Source of the DNA: DASQFQ01 sp963811595
GTDB taxonomy: Bacteria; Actinomycetota; Thermoleophilia; Solirubrobacterales; Solirubrobacteraceae
NCBI GenBank assembly: GCA_963811595.1
Contig: CAWERW010000012.1
Location: 1 to 64,000, forward strand
Reading direction: 5' to 3'
DNA: 64,000 nucleotides
The notes below the pieces were generated by a model. The model was not told the DNA's origin and did not search any database. It saw nothing but the letters and a program-made list of their open reading frames with translations. The position numbers were made by a program, and so were the translations under genes. Positions 48,124-57,183 of this stretch are shown here, piece by piece. Each line of letters opens with the position of its first letter. Positions within the stretch are counted from its first letter, which is position 1.

Positions 48124-49209
48124 TTGCGCAGGACTCGAAGGATCGCAGTGGTCGCCATCGCGGCGACCATGCTCGTACCGGCCGCCGCGGCACAGGGTGC
48201 GACGCGCACCATCACCGCCGGCCCGCCCGGCAAGGTGCCAGGGCCTGCCGCAAGGACGGCGACACCAACGCCTTCTACCGCAAGACCGTCACCGTCCACG
48301 TGGGCGACAAGGTGAAGTGGAAGTTCAACGGCTTCCACACGGTCACGATCCCCGCCAAGGGCAAGAAGCCGCCGGCCTTCATCGGCCCCGACCCGGCCGG
48401 CGGGACGATCGCCGGCGTCAACGACGCCGCCGGCAACCCGTTCTGGTTCAACGGCCTGCCGAAGCTCACGCTGCAGCCGGACGGCGCGCTGCCCGCCGGC
48501 GGCAAGAGCTACAACGGCAAGAAGCTCGTCTCGTCCGGCGCCCCGCTGGCTCCGGGCGCGCCCAAGCCCTACACGGTGAAGTTCACGAAGAAGGGCATCT
48601 ACAGCTACTACTGCACGATCCACCCGGGCCAGAAGGGCACGGTCAAGGTGGTCGGCAAGGGCAAGGCGATCCCCTCCAACAAGGCGAACGCGAAGGCCGC
48701 CAAGAAGGAGTACGCCAAGGTCGTCAAGCAGCTGAAGAAGGACGGCAAGTTCGCCGGCCCGCCCGGCAACGCGGTGCGACGCGGGCAACGACACGATCCG
48801 ACTCGACGATCCTCGCGCTTCTTCCCGACGACGAAGTCCGTCCCGGTCGGCACGACCGTGACGTTCTCGATGTCGCCGAAGACGACCGAGGCGCACACGA
48901 TCTCGTTCGGGCCGGCCGACTACCTGCAGAGCGACCGCCGACACGTTCATCGGGCCGGACCCGGCGAACCCGGAGGGCCTGCCGGTGGTGAGCTCGCTCG
49001 CGGCGTACCCGAGCGACCGCCGCCGCACGCTGGCCGCTATGACGGGACCAGCCACGGCAACGGCTACTTGAACACCGGGCATCATCGACGGCGACGCGGC
49101 GACGCCGCAGCGCCCGACCGCGGCGCAGGTCACGTTCAGCAAGGCAGGGACGTACAACTACATCTGCCTGATCCACCCCGACATGAAGGGGTCGATCGTC
49201 GTCGGATGA
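48124..49209 (+). CDS. Secreted protein with two cupredoxin domains (frameshifted)
   Basis: About 361 residues. A TTG start is chosen because AGGAGG lies 7 bases upstream and the frame gives a Tat/Sec-like signal (RRTRRIAVVAIAATMLVPAAAAQ). Domain 1 has VTVHVGDKVKWKFNGFHTVTIP (copper His) and YSYYCTIHPGQKG (Cys, His). Domain 2 has PVGTTVTFSMSPKTTEAHTI and TYNYICLIHPDMKG (Cys, His, Met), a blue-copper site. A Lys/Ala-rich helix links them. Frameshifts are near 48237, 48780, 48815, 48940, 49015 and 49080. The stop overlaps the oxidase start (ATGA). A role in copper delivery or electron transfer with the adjacent oxidase is inferred. Confidence 0.85.
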
Positions 49210-50105
49210 GGAAGCTGGCAGCGGCCGGTGCCGGGATTCTCGCCCTCGTGGCGTTCCCGGCGCCGGCATCGGCGGCGACCCGGCACGTCTGGATCGCCGC
49301 GGTCCCCACGACATGGAACGTCGTGCCCAACGGACGCAACGCCATCGAGGGCGAGCGCTACACGGCCGACAAGACGACGTTCCGCACGGTCGTCTACGAG
49401 CAGTTCACGCGCAACTGGAAGCGCAAGCTGCCCGGCCAGACGCGCATCCCCGGCCCGCTGATCAAGGCGCGCGTGGGCGACGACATCTTCGTCCACTTCA
49501 AGAACCGCGACACCGCGTTCAAGCGCCCGCACTCGATGCACTTCCACGGCGTGCACTACCCGTTCGGCTCCGACGGCTCGTTCATCCCCGGCTTCTCGGG
49601 CCGCGGCGGCGACGTGATGCCGGGCAAGACCTTCACCTACCAGCTGCGCGCCGGCGCGGACTCCGCGGGCGTGTGGCCCTACCACGACCACTCGCCCTCG
49701 ATGATGGACTCGATCGCGGGCGGGATGTACGGCGCGGTCTCGATCCTGCCCCAGGGCCAGCCCCGCGCCGACCGCGAGTTCGTCACCTTCTTCGAGACCC
49801 ACCTCGGCTTCGAGACGATCAACGGGCGCGCGTTCGTCGGCAACACGCCGGTGCTGCACTCGCGCGTCGGCGACAGCGTGCAGTGGGACGTGCTCGCGCT
49901 CGGCGACGAGCACCACACCTTCCACGTCCACGGCCACCGCTGGCGCGACCCCGACGGCACCTCGATCGACACCAAGACCGTCGGCCCGGCCGAGTCCTTC
50001 AGCTTCCGCATCAAGGAGGACCGGCCCGGGACGTGGCTCTACCACTGCCACGTCGAGCAGCACATGATGCGCGGGATGATCGGCCTCTACCGGGTGAAGA
50101 AGTGA
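49206..50105 (+). CDS. Two-domain multicopper oxidase (laccase-like)
   Basis: This is an intact 299-residue secreted protein with signal MRKLAAAGAGILALVAFPAPASA. The four copper motifs are HSMHFHGVH, WPYHDHS, HTFHVHGHRW and YHCHVEQHMMRGM, the last with the type-1 His-Cys-His and axial Met. Length and spacing fit small two-domain oxidases, which act as trimers. It oxidises phenols or metals extracellularly. It sits between two cupredoxin genes with 4-base overlaps on both sides. Confidence 0.94.
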   Translation: MRKLAAAGAGILALVAFPAPASAATRHVWIAAVPTTWNVVPNGRNAIEGERYTADKTTFRTVVYEQFTRNWKRKLPGQTRIPGPLIKARVGDDIFVHFKNRDTAFKRPHSMHFHGVHYPFGSDGSFIPGFSGRGGDVMPGKTFTYQLRAGADSAGVWPYHDHSPSMMDSIAGGMYGAVSILPQGQPRADREFVTFFETHLGFETINGRAFVGNTPVLHSRVGDSVQWDVLALGDEHHTFHVHGHRWRDPDGTSIDTKTVGPAESFSFRIKEDRPGTWLYHCHVEQHMMRGMIGLYRVKK

Positions 50106-51007
50106 GGCGCGCGCTCCTCCTCGCCGCCGCTCGCGCTCGCCGTCGCGCGCGCCGCAGCGCCGACGCGATCGAGCGCACCGTCGACATGCCCGGCAAGTTC
50201 TTCGTGCCGCCGAACCTCACCGCGCTGGCCGGCGACACCGTGACGTGGACCAACAGCGACCAGTTCGACCACGACGTCTCCGCGCTCAACGGCGCCTTCG
50301 ACTCCGGCCACGTCTCGCCCGGCGGCCGCTTCTCCCACCAGTTCACGCTGACCGGCCACTACGCCTACCGCTGCACGATCCACCCGTTCATGGCCGGCGC
50401 GGTCGACGTCTACGCGTTCCAGCTGCTCGGCCCCACGGGCGCCATCTCCGCCGGCTCGCCGGTGACGCTGCACGGCATCGCACCCGGCGGCACGAGCGTC
50501 GGTGCGGATCGAGGCCCGCCGCCCGGACCTCACCTGGGCGCCGGTCACCGCGGTCGCGCCCGCGCCCGACGGCTCGTTCCGCGTCCGCGTGACGCCCGAC
50601 GCGCCCACCACCTACCGCGCGGTCGTCGAGGCCGGCCCGAGCCTGCCGCTGCCGCTGCGCGTCGGGGCGCGCGCTCGACACGCGGGTCAAGCGGCTGAAG
50701 GCCGGGCGCTTCAGCGATCCGCGCCACCGCCCGGCCCGCCCAGGCCGGCGCGCGCGCTGCGCTCCAGCTCTACTCGCGCGAGCGCTTCCGCTGGCGCCAG
50801 GTCGCGCACGCGACGCTCGACCGCAGCTCGCGCGTGTCGTTCACGGTCAGCCCGCCCGGCCGCTACGCGGCCCGGGTCGTGCTCCTCAACGGCAAGGGCG
50901 GCTACGGCCCGAGCGTCGGCCCGACCCAGCACATCGGCGGGCGCGGAGGCAAGCGCGCGCCGCGCAAGGCGCCCGCGCCACCGCGCGAGCACCACCACCA
51001 CATGTAG
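50102..51007 (+). CDS. Secreted cupredoxin-domain protein with His-rich tail (frameshifted)
   Basis: About 300 residues. A probable signal peptide is broken by an early frameshift near 50125. The cupredoxin domain has FFVPPNLTALAGDTVTWTN, QFDHDVSAL (copper His) and YAYRCTIHPFMAG (Cys, His, Met). Two beta-rich modules follow (TYRAVVEAGPSLPLPLRV; YSRERFRWRQVAHATL, then FTVSPPGRYAARVVLLNG). It ends EHHHHM, a natural histidine cluster that could bind copper. Other frameshifts are near 50503, 50675 and 50720. Third gene of the copper cluster. Confidence 0.82.
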
Positions 51008-52496
51008 CTACTTGCGGAAGCTCAGCACGCGGGCCAGCGTCGTGACCTGGCCCTTGTCGTCGGTGACGTCGACGGCGAGCGTCATGCCGACCTTGCTGCG
51101 GCGCTTGAGCAGCTTGCGGCCCTTCTTGTTCAGTCTTCGGCTTCAGCACGATCACGCCCGCGCCGAGCTGGGTCCGCGTCTTGCTCGCCACCACGGTGCG
51201 GCCGGTGATCAAGCGAGCCCTGACCTTGCACGAAGCCGGGGCAGGTGACCTCGACCTTGAGCTTGCCGCGCCGCAGCGAGCTGAGCTTGCGCACGCCGAT
51301 CACGCGCACGCCGCGGGCCGGATGGCGACGACGCCGAGCACGCCGCCGTCGGCCGGCGGTGCGGCGGCGGCGCGTGCGGTCGACGCGCTCGCAGCCGTGC
51401 TGGGTGTCCAGGGCGACGACGTCGAGCGTCGTCGACGAGCGCGGTGTCGGCGCCGACGCCGCAGTTGACGGTGTCGGCCTCGCCGTCGCGGGCCTGGATG
51501 AAGTCGGAGTCGCCGGTGCACGGCTCGGCGGTGCAGACGTTGTCGCCCTCGAACAGGTCCTCGCCCGCGCCGCCCTCGAGGTAGTCCTCGCCGGCCGAGC
51601 CCTCGACGCGGTCGGCGCCCGGCGCCGCCGTAGAGCTCGTCGTCGCCGGTGCCGCCGTTGACGATGTCGTCGCCGCCGAGGCCGTCGACGCGGTCGTTGC
51701 CCGCGTTGCCGAACAGCTGCTGGGCGCGTCGTGTGCCGGTCAGCACGTCGTTGAAGGTCGAGCCGACGAGCAGCTCGATGTCGCCGTGCGCGTTGTCGTT
51801 CTCGCCCGCGGTGCCGTCGCCCGGCTTGCCGTCGAGGCTAGACGCTGACCGCCCGCGCTGTGGTCGAGGTAGCTGAGGCGGTCGACGCCCGGGCCGCCGC
51901 GGATGTCGTCCGCGCCGAGCCCGGCGCCCGCGAGCATCTCGTCGCCGCCGAACTCGAGCTGGTCGTCGCCGGCGCCGCCGTCGACGGCGTCGTTGCCGGC
52001 CTCGCCGGCCACCTGGTCGGTGCCGCCGTCGCCGAAGATGCGGTCGTTGCCGGCGCCGCCCTTGAGGATGTCGTCGCCGTCGCCGCCGTGGACGAAGTCG
52101 CCGGCGTTGGTGCCGGTGAAGGTGTCGTTGCCGGCGCCGAGGTCGATGCCGCCGCCGGGCGTGCCGGACTGGATCGTCACCGCGTCGTTGCCGGCGCCGG
52201 CGTTGAGCTGGTAGCGCAGGCCCGACGTGATCCGGCAGGCCGCCATGGTGCCGTTGGTTTCCGGCACCGGCAGGCACGGCGACTGGGCGGTGATGCCGCC
52301 GCTGTCCGTGACCACGTAGTAGGGGATGTTGTTGCGGCGTGTCGACGTAGCGCTGGATCCGCACGCTGTCCGCCGACGGATCGCCGGAGTAGAGCGCGTT
52401 GCCGCCGCCGATCGACAGCGTCGACGCCCCCGCCGTGGGTGCGATCGCGAGCAGTGCGAGCAGCGCCAGTCCCGCCGTCCTGACCAAGGTCCTCAC
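51008..52496 (-). CDS. Secreted RTX-like calcium-binding repeat protein (frameshifted)
   Basis: A GTG start gives a signal peptide (TAGLALLALLAIAPTAGA). The central region holds about ten nonapeptide-like repeats of the GGxGxD type: GGDGDDILKGGAGNDRIFGDGG, written here in pieces as GGDGDDIL, GGAGNDRI, GEAGNDAV, GGAGDDQL, GNAGNDRV, GLGGDDIV, GGTGDDEL. Such repeats fold into calcium-bound beta rolls. The C-terminal 80 residues (KVEVTC, ITGRTVVASKTRTQLGAGVIVL, VTDDKGQVTTLARVLSF) form a non-repeat beta domain. About 496 residues with frameshifts near 52335, 51845, 51735, 51625, 51425, 51228 and 51135. Surface role unknown. Confidence 0.82.
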
Positions 52497-52557
52497 GCTG
52501 TCCACCCTGCCTGAGACCTGTAGCTCGGGCAACCCCTCTCGACGGAAAGCTGATTGC

Positions 52558-52981
52558 TCAGGGCGCGGGTCCGGCCTCCGACGGCGTGGCCAGCGAGGCG
52601 ATCCGCCAGCCGTCTTCGGTGCGCTCGAGCTCGACCGTGTCGGACGACGGCGCTTGGCCCTGCGCCGACGTTTTGACCTGCGCGGTGGCCGTTCTTCCCC
52701 TCGACCGTCACGTCGCCCACGATGAGCTTCGGCTGCTTGACGTCGCCGAGCCCCTGCTGCAGCGCGATCTCGCAGGGAAGCCCGATCTTCTTCAAGTCCG
52801 CAATCAGACTCGGGGCGAGCAGCTTGTCGCAGAGCCGCTGGTAGTCCTTGGCCGCCGTCGCCTTGCTGAACGCGGTCAGCGTGGTGCGGACCTGCTCCTC
52901 GTCGGTCGGCCCGGCGTCCCCGCAGCCGGTGAGCGCGAGCAGCAGAGCCACGGCGACGGCGGGGCGCACGGGCGGCAGCAT
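52558..52981 (-). CDS. Lipoprotein of unknown function (frameshifted)
   Basis: The start MLPPVRPAVAVALLLALTGCGD gives a lipobox (LTGC). The mature part has EEQVRTTLTAFSKATAAKDYQRLCDKLL, the pattern of small NTF2-like or DUF4878-type lipoproteins, followed by GLPCEIALQQGLGDV and a C-terminal GWRIASLATP segment after a shift near 52690. About 141 residues. Its ATG overlaps the -10 box of the divergent gene. Function unknown. Confidence 0.7.
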
Positions 52982-52993
52982 AGAATGGGCGCA
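52981..52993 (+). promoter_or_regulatory. TAGAAT box 7 bases before a start codon
   Basis: TAGAAT at 52981-52986 is followed by GGGCGCA and the ATG at 52994. This is the leaderless spacing seen repeatedly here. The box overlaps the start codon of the divergent lipoprotein gene. Confidence 0.4.
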
Positions 52994-53566
52994 ATGGAAG
53001 GTTCCCCGCAGCCGCAGATGGTGGGGTCCTGGCTGCGTTGCTACCGCTGCTGGTCGCAGGAGCTCGAGGTCCAGGTCCACTATGAGGGCATTCATCGCAT
53101 CGACCCGGTGACGGGCGAGCGGGCGGAGGTCGTCGACGAACTCCAAGAGGCGGTCGTGCAGTGCCTCGACTGCATGCACGACCAGCCGCACCTGGCGTTC
53201 CACAACGGCCGCATCGAGCCGATCGAGGATCGCTGGGAGCGCATGGTGGCCGGCACGCCGTGGGTGGCCTCCTGCACCGTGACGGTCGACGCCGACGCGG
53301 TCGAGACCTGCTCCGGCCCCGAGGCGGCCGACTCGCTCGCCTACGCCGCGTTCGGCGACCACGGCACGCGCGAGTTCTTCACCCACGTGCGCTTCCACAA
53401 GCACGACGACGACCAGATCGTCGTCCACCTGCTGGTCGAGCTCTACGCGCGCTCCGCCGAGGAGGCGACCGGCGTGCTCGAGGAGGCCGCGCGCGGCCAG
53501 CTGACGATCACGTCGCTGGCCGAGGAGTCACGCCCGCCGGCCGCGACCGGCGACCAGCAGCACTGA
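52994..53566 (+). CDS. Conserved zinc-ribbon-like protein of unknown function, 190 residues
   Basis: This is an intact frame. Two cysteine pairs, CYRCW near residue 16 and CLDCM near residue 57, could form a zinc site. The rest is mixed: RIDPVTGERAEVVDELQEAVVQ, ASCTVTVDADAVETC, FFTHVRFHKHDDDQIVVHLLVELYA. No enzyme motif is recognised. It is probably transcribed alone from a leaderless promoter. Confidence 0.7.
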   Translation: MEGSPQPQMVGSWLRCYRCWSQELEVQVHYEGIHRIDPVTGERAEVVDELQEAVVQCLDCMHDQPHLAFHNGRIEPIEDRWERMVAGTPWVASCTVTVDADAVETCSGPEAADSLAYAAFGDHGTREFFTHVRFHKHDDDQIVVHLLVELYARSAEEATGVLEEAARGQLTITSLAEESRPPAATGDQQH

Positions 53567-53567
53567 G

Positions 53568-54241
53568 TCAGCGCTCGAGGATCGCGCTCGCGCAGGGCTG
53601 CGGCGTCGTCCGGGCTCGAGGTAGCGCTCGGCGTCGACGCCGGCGAGCACCTCGCCGAGGACGGCGGCCGGCGTCGTGTGGTGCTCGGCGTAGAAGGCGT
53701 CGAGCAGCGGGTCGGGGATGCGCACGTTCGACAGCGCGTAGTCCTCCGCGACGGCCTCGGGCAGGACGCCGGCGAGCTGCGAGCACGAGCATCGTCACGA
53801 GCCCGGTGCGGTCGCGGCCGCCCATGCAGTGGTAGGCGACGCCGCCGGGCTGCGCGCGGGCGATCTCGGTCAGCACGCGGCGCGGCGCGGTCGGGGAAGC
53901 GCTCGAGCCAGGGGCCGTAGTAGTGCGGGGTGCCGAACTCGGGGCGATGCATCCACTGCTCCCAGAACTCCGTGTCCTCCATGCCGTCGAGCGGGAAGCG
54001 GATCGTGGTGATGCCCGGCGGGCGCGGGGCGGCGTCCTCGCCGATCTCGTCGTCGTTGCGGAGGTCGATGACGGTGCGGACGCCGTGGCGCCTCGAGCGC
54101 GGCCCAGCCCTCGGCGGTCAGGCGCTCGAGCGCGTCGCCGCGGACGAGCGCGCCGCGGCGGATGCGGCCGCCGCCGGCGGTCGGCAGGCCGCCGAGGTCG
54201 CGGACGTTGCGGCAGGCGGCCCAGTCGAGGTCGCGGTCCAT
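53568..54241 (-). CDS. Tyrosine/dual-specificity-type protein phosphatase (frameshifted)
   Basis: The N-terminus has WAACRNVRDLGGLPTAGGGRIRRGALVRGDAL, the opening of the bacterial Tyr phosphatases of the PF13350 type, shown here only as NVRDLGG and RRGALVRGD anchors. TVIDLRNDDEI follows, and the phosphatase loop is HCMGGRDRTG (C-x5-R with catalytic Cys). About 224 residues. Frameshifts occur near 54085, 53885, 53783, 53620 and 53595. It is divergent from a PaaI-like thioesterase, with twin palindromes between them. The substrate may be protein or phosphoinositide; unknown. Confidence 0.85.
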
Positions 54242-54259
54242 GCGGCCGGAAGCGTAATT

Positions 54260-54308
54260 GGTTGCGTGATGCAACCGAATGCCGTAGCCTTCGGTTGCAT
54301 GACGCAAC
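54260..54308. promoter_or_regulatory. Twin palindromic operators in a divergent promoter
   Basis: Two near-identical inverted repeats lie 33 bases apart centre to centre: GGTTGC-GTGAT-GCAACC (54260-54276) and GTTGC-ATGAC-GCAAC (54294-54308). Site 1 lies just upstream of a TACGCT box for the minus-strand phosphatase. Site 2 contains the plus-strand thioesterase start codon, 8 bases after a TAGCCT box. A dimeric regulator bound to both could silence both genes. Confidence 0.6.
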
Positions 54309-54753
54309 TGACCACGCTGCCCCGACATCGCTGACCGGCCTCGAGCTGATGCAGGCGCTGCAGGCCGGCGACGTCCCCGCCCCCGGCTTCGCCGTCACGC
54401 TCGGCATCGAGCCCGTCGCCTTCTCCGAGGGCCGCGCCGCCTTCGCGCTCGACCCCGGGCCCGAGCACCTCAGCCCGCTCGGCACCGTCCACGGCGGGAT
54501 CCTCTCGACGCTGCTCGACAGCGCGGTCGGCTGCGCGATCCACACGACGCTGGGCGCCACCGACCTCTACACGACCGTCGACCTCGACGTGAAGTTCGTC
54601 CGCCCGGTCCGCCCCGGCCAGGGGCGCGTGACCGCCGAGGCGCGGACCGTCCACGTCGGCGGCCGGATCGCGACCGCCGAGGGCCGGATCGTCGACGAGG
54701 ACGGCACGCTCTACGCCCACGCGACGACGACCTGCCTGATCACGCGGGCTTAG
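54299..54753 (+). CDS. PaaI-family hotdog-fold thioesterase (frameshifted)
   Basis: About 151 residues. GTVHGGILSTLLDSAVGCAIH carries the HGG motif and catalytic region of PaaI/YbdR-type acyl-CoA thioesterases; TTVDLDVKFVRPVRPGQG and VHVGGRIATAEGRIVDEDG complete the fold. The ATG at 54299 is favoured by a TAGCCT box 8 bases upstream; a frameshift near 54330 joins MTQLTTLP to SLTGLELMQAL. Substrate unknown; phenylacetyl-CoA or other acyl-CoA is possible. Confidence 0.87.
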
Positions 54754-55005
54754 TCGACTCCCGAGGCGCGTCTGGAAGTCGCGCGGCGACCGCGCCGATC
54801 ACGCTGAACTCCAGCGGGCCGCGGATCGCCCGCGCGAGCGCATCTGGGTCGCGGATGTCGGCAGGACTCGCCCGAGGCCTGAATGCCGTCGGCTTCGAGC
54901 TGCTCGACGAGCCCGTCGAGCTTCGCCTTGTCGCGCGACACGAGCCCGACGGGCAGGCCCTCCCGCCCGAACGGCCGATGCTCGTGTTGACGCCCCGTCG
55001 GGCGG
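54750..55005 (-). pseudogene. Truncated short-chain dehydrogenase/reductase remnant
   Basis: The frame REGLPVGLVSRDKAKLDGL, then LVEQLEADGIQASG and ADIRDPDALARAI, matches the second strand-helix region of SDR enzymes. The Gly-rich NAD(P) motif is only hinted at and everything after the ADIRDPD region (catalytic Tyr-x3-Lys) is missing. Even allowing for frameshifts there is no room for a full 250-residue SDR. It borders the candidate toxin gene and may be a relic left by an insertion or deletion. Confidence 0.5.
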
Positions 55006-55021
55006 CAAGTAGCGTCGCATC

Positions 55022-55934
55022 ATGCCCGGCCGAGCCGTGCGGAGCAGCGAGCGGCTGCCGCAGGCGCCTCGCCGCGGTGACCGCCCGCGGAAGGCTCCGG
55101 GGCCCGCCGCCGAGGCGGTGCTGAGGTTGCAGAGCAGCGTCGGCAACCGCGCCACCCGGCGCCTGCTGGCACGCTATCCCGACGCGACGGCGGCGAAGCT
55201 CGACACCGGTCTCGACGACGCCGGGCTCGCGCTGGCGCTCACCGGGATGTCACTCCCCGAGCTCGAGGCGTTCAAGAACGCCGTCGGCGCGGATCGGCTG
55301 CGCGAGCTCGTCGTCGACGGGCAGCTCACGGGCGAGATCCTCAACCACGTATGGCGCGACCGTGCTGAGCACATTCAAGGTCGACGCCGACACGATGGAC
55401 CACCTGCTCAACCCGGAGTTCACCACCAAGGGCAGGCGTCAAAGGCATGCACGACCTCGTGGGGTTTCAGGACTTCCTGACGGACCCGACGATCACCCGT
55501 CCCGGGGTCGAGGAGTACACGGACGCCAAGCAAAAGAAGAAGTTCCGGCCGGTCCTCGCAGGCTGGGGTCGCCTCGGCGTTCTCGGGTCGCGGGCGTACC
55601 GGCACGCTGACGCCGCATCCAACCGACCCCGACATCACGCACATCACGTACGACATCTACACCCAGACGACGGCCAACGAGGTCATCGTCCACCCGGCCG
55701 GGAACGCCGCAGGCCGGAAAGCCGATCTGGAAGACGGGATACGAGAAGACCGTGATCACGAACCTCAGCGCCAACCGCCTCACCTGGCAGGCACGGGCGA
55801 ACCGGGCGCTCTACCACGCGCTCCGCACCAAGAAGGCGAAGACCGTGGGGAAGTTCGAAGGCACGGACGGCGGGGTGAGGTTCGAGTTCTGGACTCGCGC
55901 GAACAAGATCGACACGTGGTACGCGCTGCTATGA
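55022..55934 (+). CDS. Candidate secreted/delivered toxin with VGNRA-type N-terminal motif (frameshifted)
   Basis: About 300 residues. The N-terminus is basic and unstructured, then reads AVLRLQSSVGNRATRRLLAR. This LQ-x-GNRA-x-LL pattern is common at the start of actinobacterial proteins tied to contractile injection systems and DUF4157-type polymorphic toxins. A helical middle (LALTGMSLPELEAFKNAVGAD) and a distinct C-terminal module follow (ITYDIYTQTTANEVIVHPAGNA, NRLTWQARANRALYHALRTK, VRFEFWTRANKIDTWYALL). I cannot name the C-terminal activity. Frameshifts are near 55350, 55432, 55600 and 55725. The stop overlaps a small acidic gene (ATGA), the layout of toxin-immunity pairs. Neighbouring base composition looks less GC-extreme than the rest. 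Confidence 0.5.
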
Positions 55935-56349
55935 CGCCGGCAGACGGTTGACGACGCAGTCATCGACGAGATCGAGGTCCGCTGGGTCGAGGACCCGACG
56001 GGAAGTGGCACGCGTGTCACCACGCCTTCGCCCGATCTTCGCGTGGTCGACGATTACCTCGACCCGGTCGACATGGCGCGATCTGCCGAGCATCGTCCGC
56101 CACGTCACCGAGGAGATGGATCTCGACATCAACGGCAGTGGCTTCTCGTTCGCCGACGGCAGTGTCACCTTGCACGATCCGCTCGAGGAGCTCACCGTCA
56201 CGGTCGCGGCGTTTCGCCGGGTGATGCTGCGGTTCTTCCTCGCGATCCGTGCGGGCGTCGATCACGGCGATGCGCGGCTCGAGCAGGAAGCGTGGTGGCC
56301 CGAGTTCCTGCGCCGGCTCGACGCCCTGCAGGCCCGGCTCGCCGATTAG
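55931..56349 (+). CDS. Small acidic protein, candidate immunity partner (frameshifted)
   Basis: The ATG overlaps the stop of the candidate toxin. About 139 residues after joining frames near 55950 and 56083. It is rich in Asp and Glu: VDDAVIDEIEVRWVEDP, VTEEMDLDINGSGFSFADG, then LHDPLEELTVTVAAFRRVML and a C-terminal EFLRRLDALQARLAD. No family is recognised. Small size, acidity and tight coupling fit an immunity protein that neutralises the upstream protein; this is inference. Its TAG stop forms part of the -10 box of the next gene. Confidence 0.5.
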
Positions 56350-56359
56350 TCTCCGGGGC
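56347..56359 (+). promoter_or_regulatory. TAGTCT box 7 bases before the MOSC gene GTG
   Basis: TAGTCT (56347-56352) begins with the stop codon of the upstream gene and is followed by 7 bases and a GTG. It is a compact leaderless promoter. Confidence 0.35.
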
Positions 56360-57177
56360 GTGCGCACCGCCGCGCTGCCGCCCGACGACCTCCCGCCGCT
56401 GAGCCGCTCGGTCGCCGCCTGCCTGGCGGCGATCCTCGAGCTCGAGACCGACGAGGTGCCGGCGCCGCCGGCCGATCACCCCGAGCCGTGGACGGCGTGG
56501 CGCGTCTGGCTCGCCACCCGCGGGCTCGGGCTCGTGCCGGTCGCCGCGCCGAAGGAGTTCGCCTGGCCCGGCGCCGTGGATCGCGATCCTGCGCGGCGAC
56601 CGCGCGGCCGTCGCCTACGGCTCGCCCCCGGGCGGGCTCGCCTGGGCGCCGCTGGGCGGGAGCTTCGACGAGATGGAGGCGGGCTACGCGCTCGCGCCGC
56701 ACCACCTGACGGCTCGCCCGACAGCGGGCGGAGCCGCGGCACGGTCGAGGTGCTCGCGGTCGCGCCCGCCGCCGAGGCGCCGATGCAGCTCGTCGACGAG
56801 GCCACCGCGCACGCCGGCCGCGGCCTCGAGGGCGACCGCTACTTCGACCACGCCGGGCACGTTCTCCAACCCCCACTCCGACGGCCACGACCTGACGCTG
56901 ATCGAGGCCGAGGTCGTCGACGAGCTCGGCCTCCCGCCCGCCGAGGCGCGCCGCAACGTCGTCACCCGCGGCATCGACCTCAACGCGCTCGTCGGCCGCC
57001 GCTTCCGCGTCGGCGAGGCCGAGTGCGTCGGCCGCCGCCTGTGCGAGCCCTGCGCGCACCTCCAGCGCCTCACCCACCCCGGGCATCCTCCGCGACCTCG
57101 TCCACCGCGGCGGGCTGCGCGCGGACGTCTTGACGGACGGCGAGATCCGCGTCGGCGACGCGGTCGTCCCTGACTGA
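56360..57177 (+). CDS. MOSC-domain protein with an extra N-terminal domain (frameshifted)
   Basis: About 272 residues. The N-terminal 130 residues (LPPLSRSVAACLAAILELETDEVP, WTAWRVWLATRGLGLV) are an uncharacterised domain. The C-terminal part is a MOSC domain: ATAHAGRGLEGDRYF, LTLIEAEVVDEL, ARRNVVTRGIDLNALVGRRFRVG and GRRLCEPCAHL with the conserved Cys that can carry sulfur. MOSC proteins move activated sulfur to molybdenum cofactor or other targets. Frameshifts are near 56577, 56715, 56862 and 57080. No molybdenum gene is adjacent. Confidence 0.82.
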
Positions 57178-57183
57178 CGCGAG

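Noticed and set aside
50988..51007. Engineered His-tag on the cupredoxin protein
   Set aside because: The tail has only four His followed by Met, sits in normal genomic context and has no vector sequence, so it is taken as natural.
51550..52300. CRISPR-like or tandem DNA repeat
   Set aside because: The repetition reflects degenerate GGxGxD protein repeats in an RTX-like gene, not identical DNA repeats with spacers.
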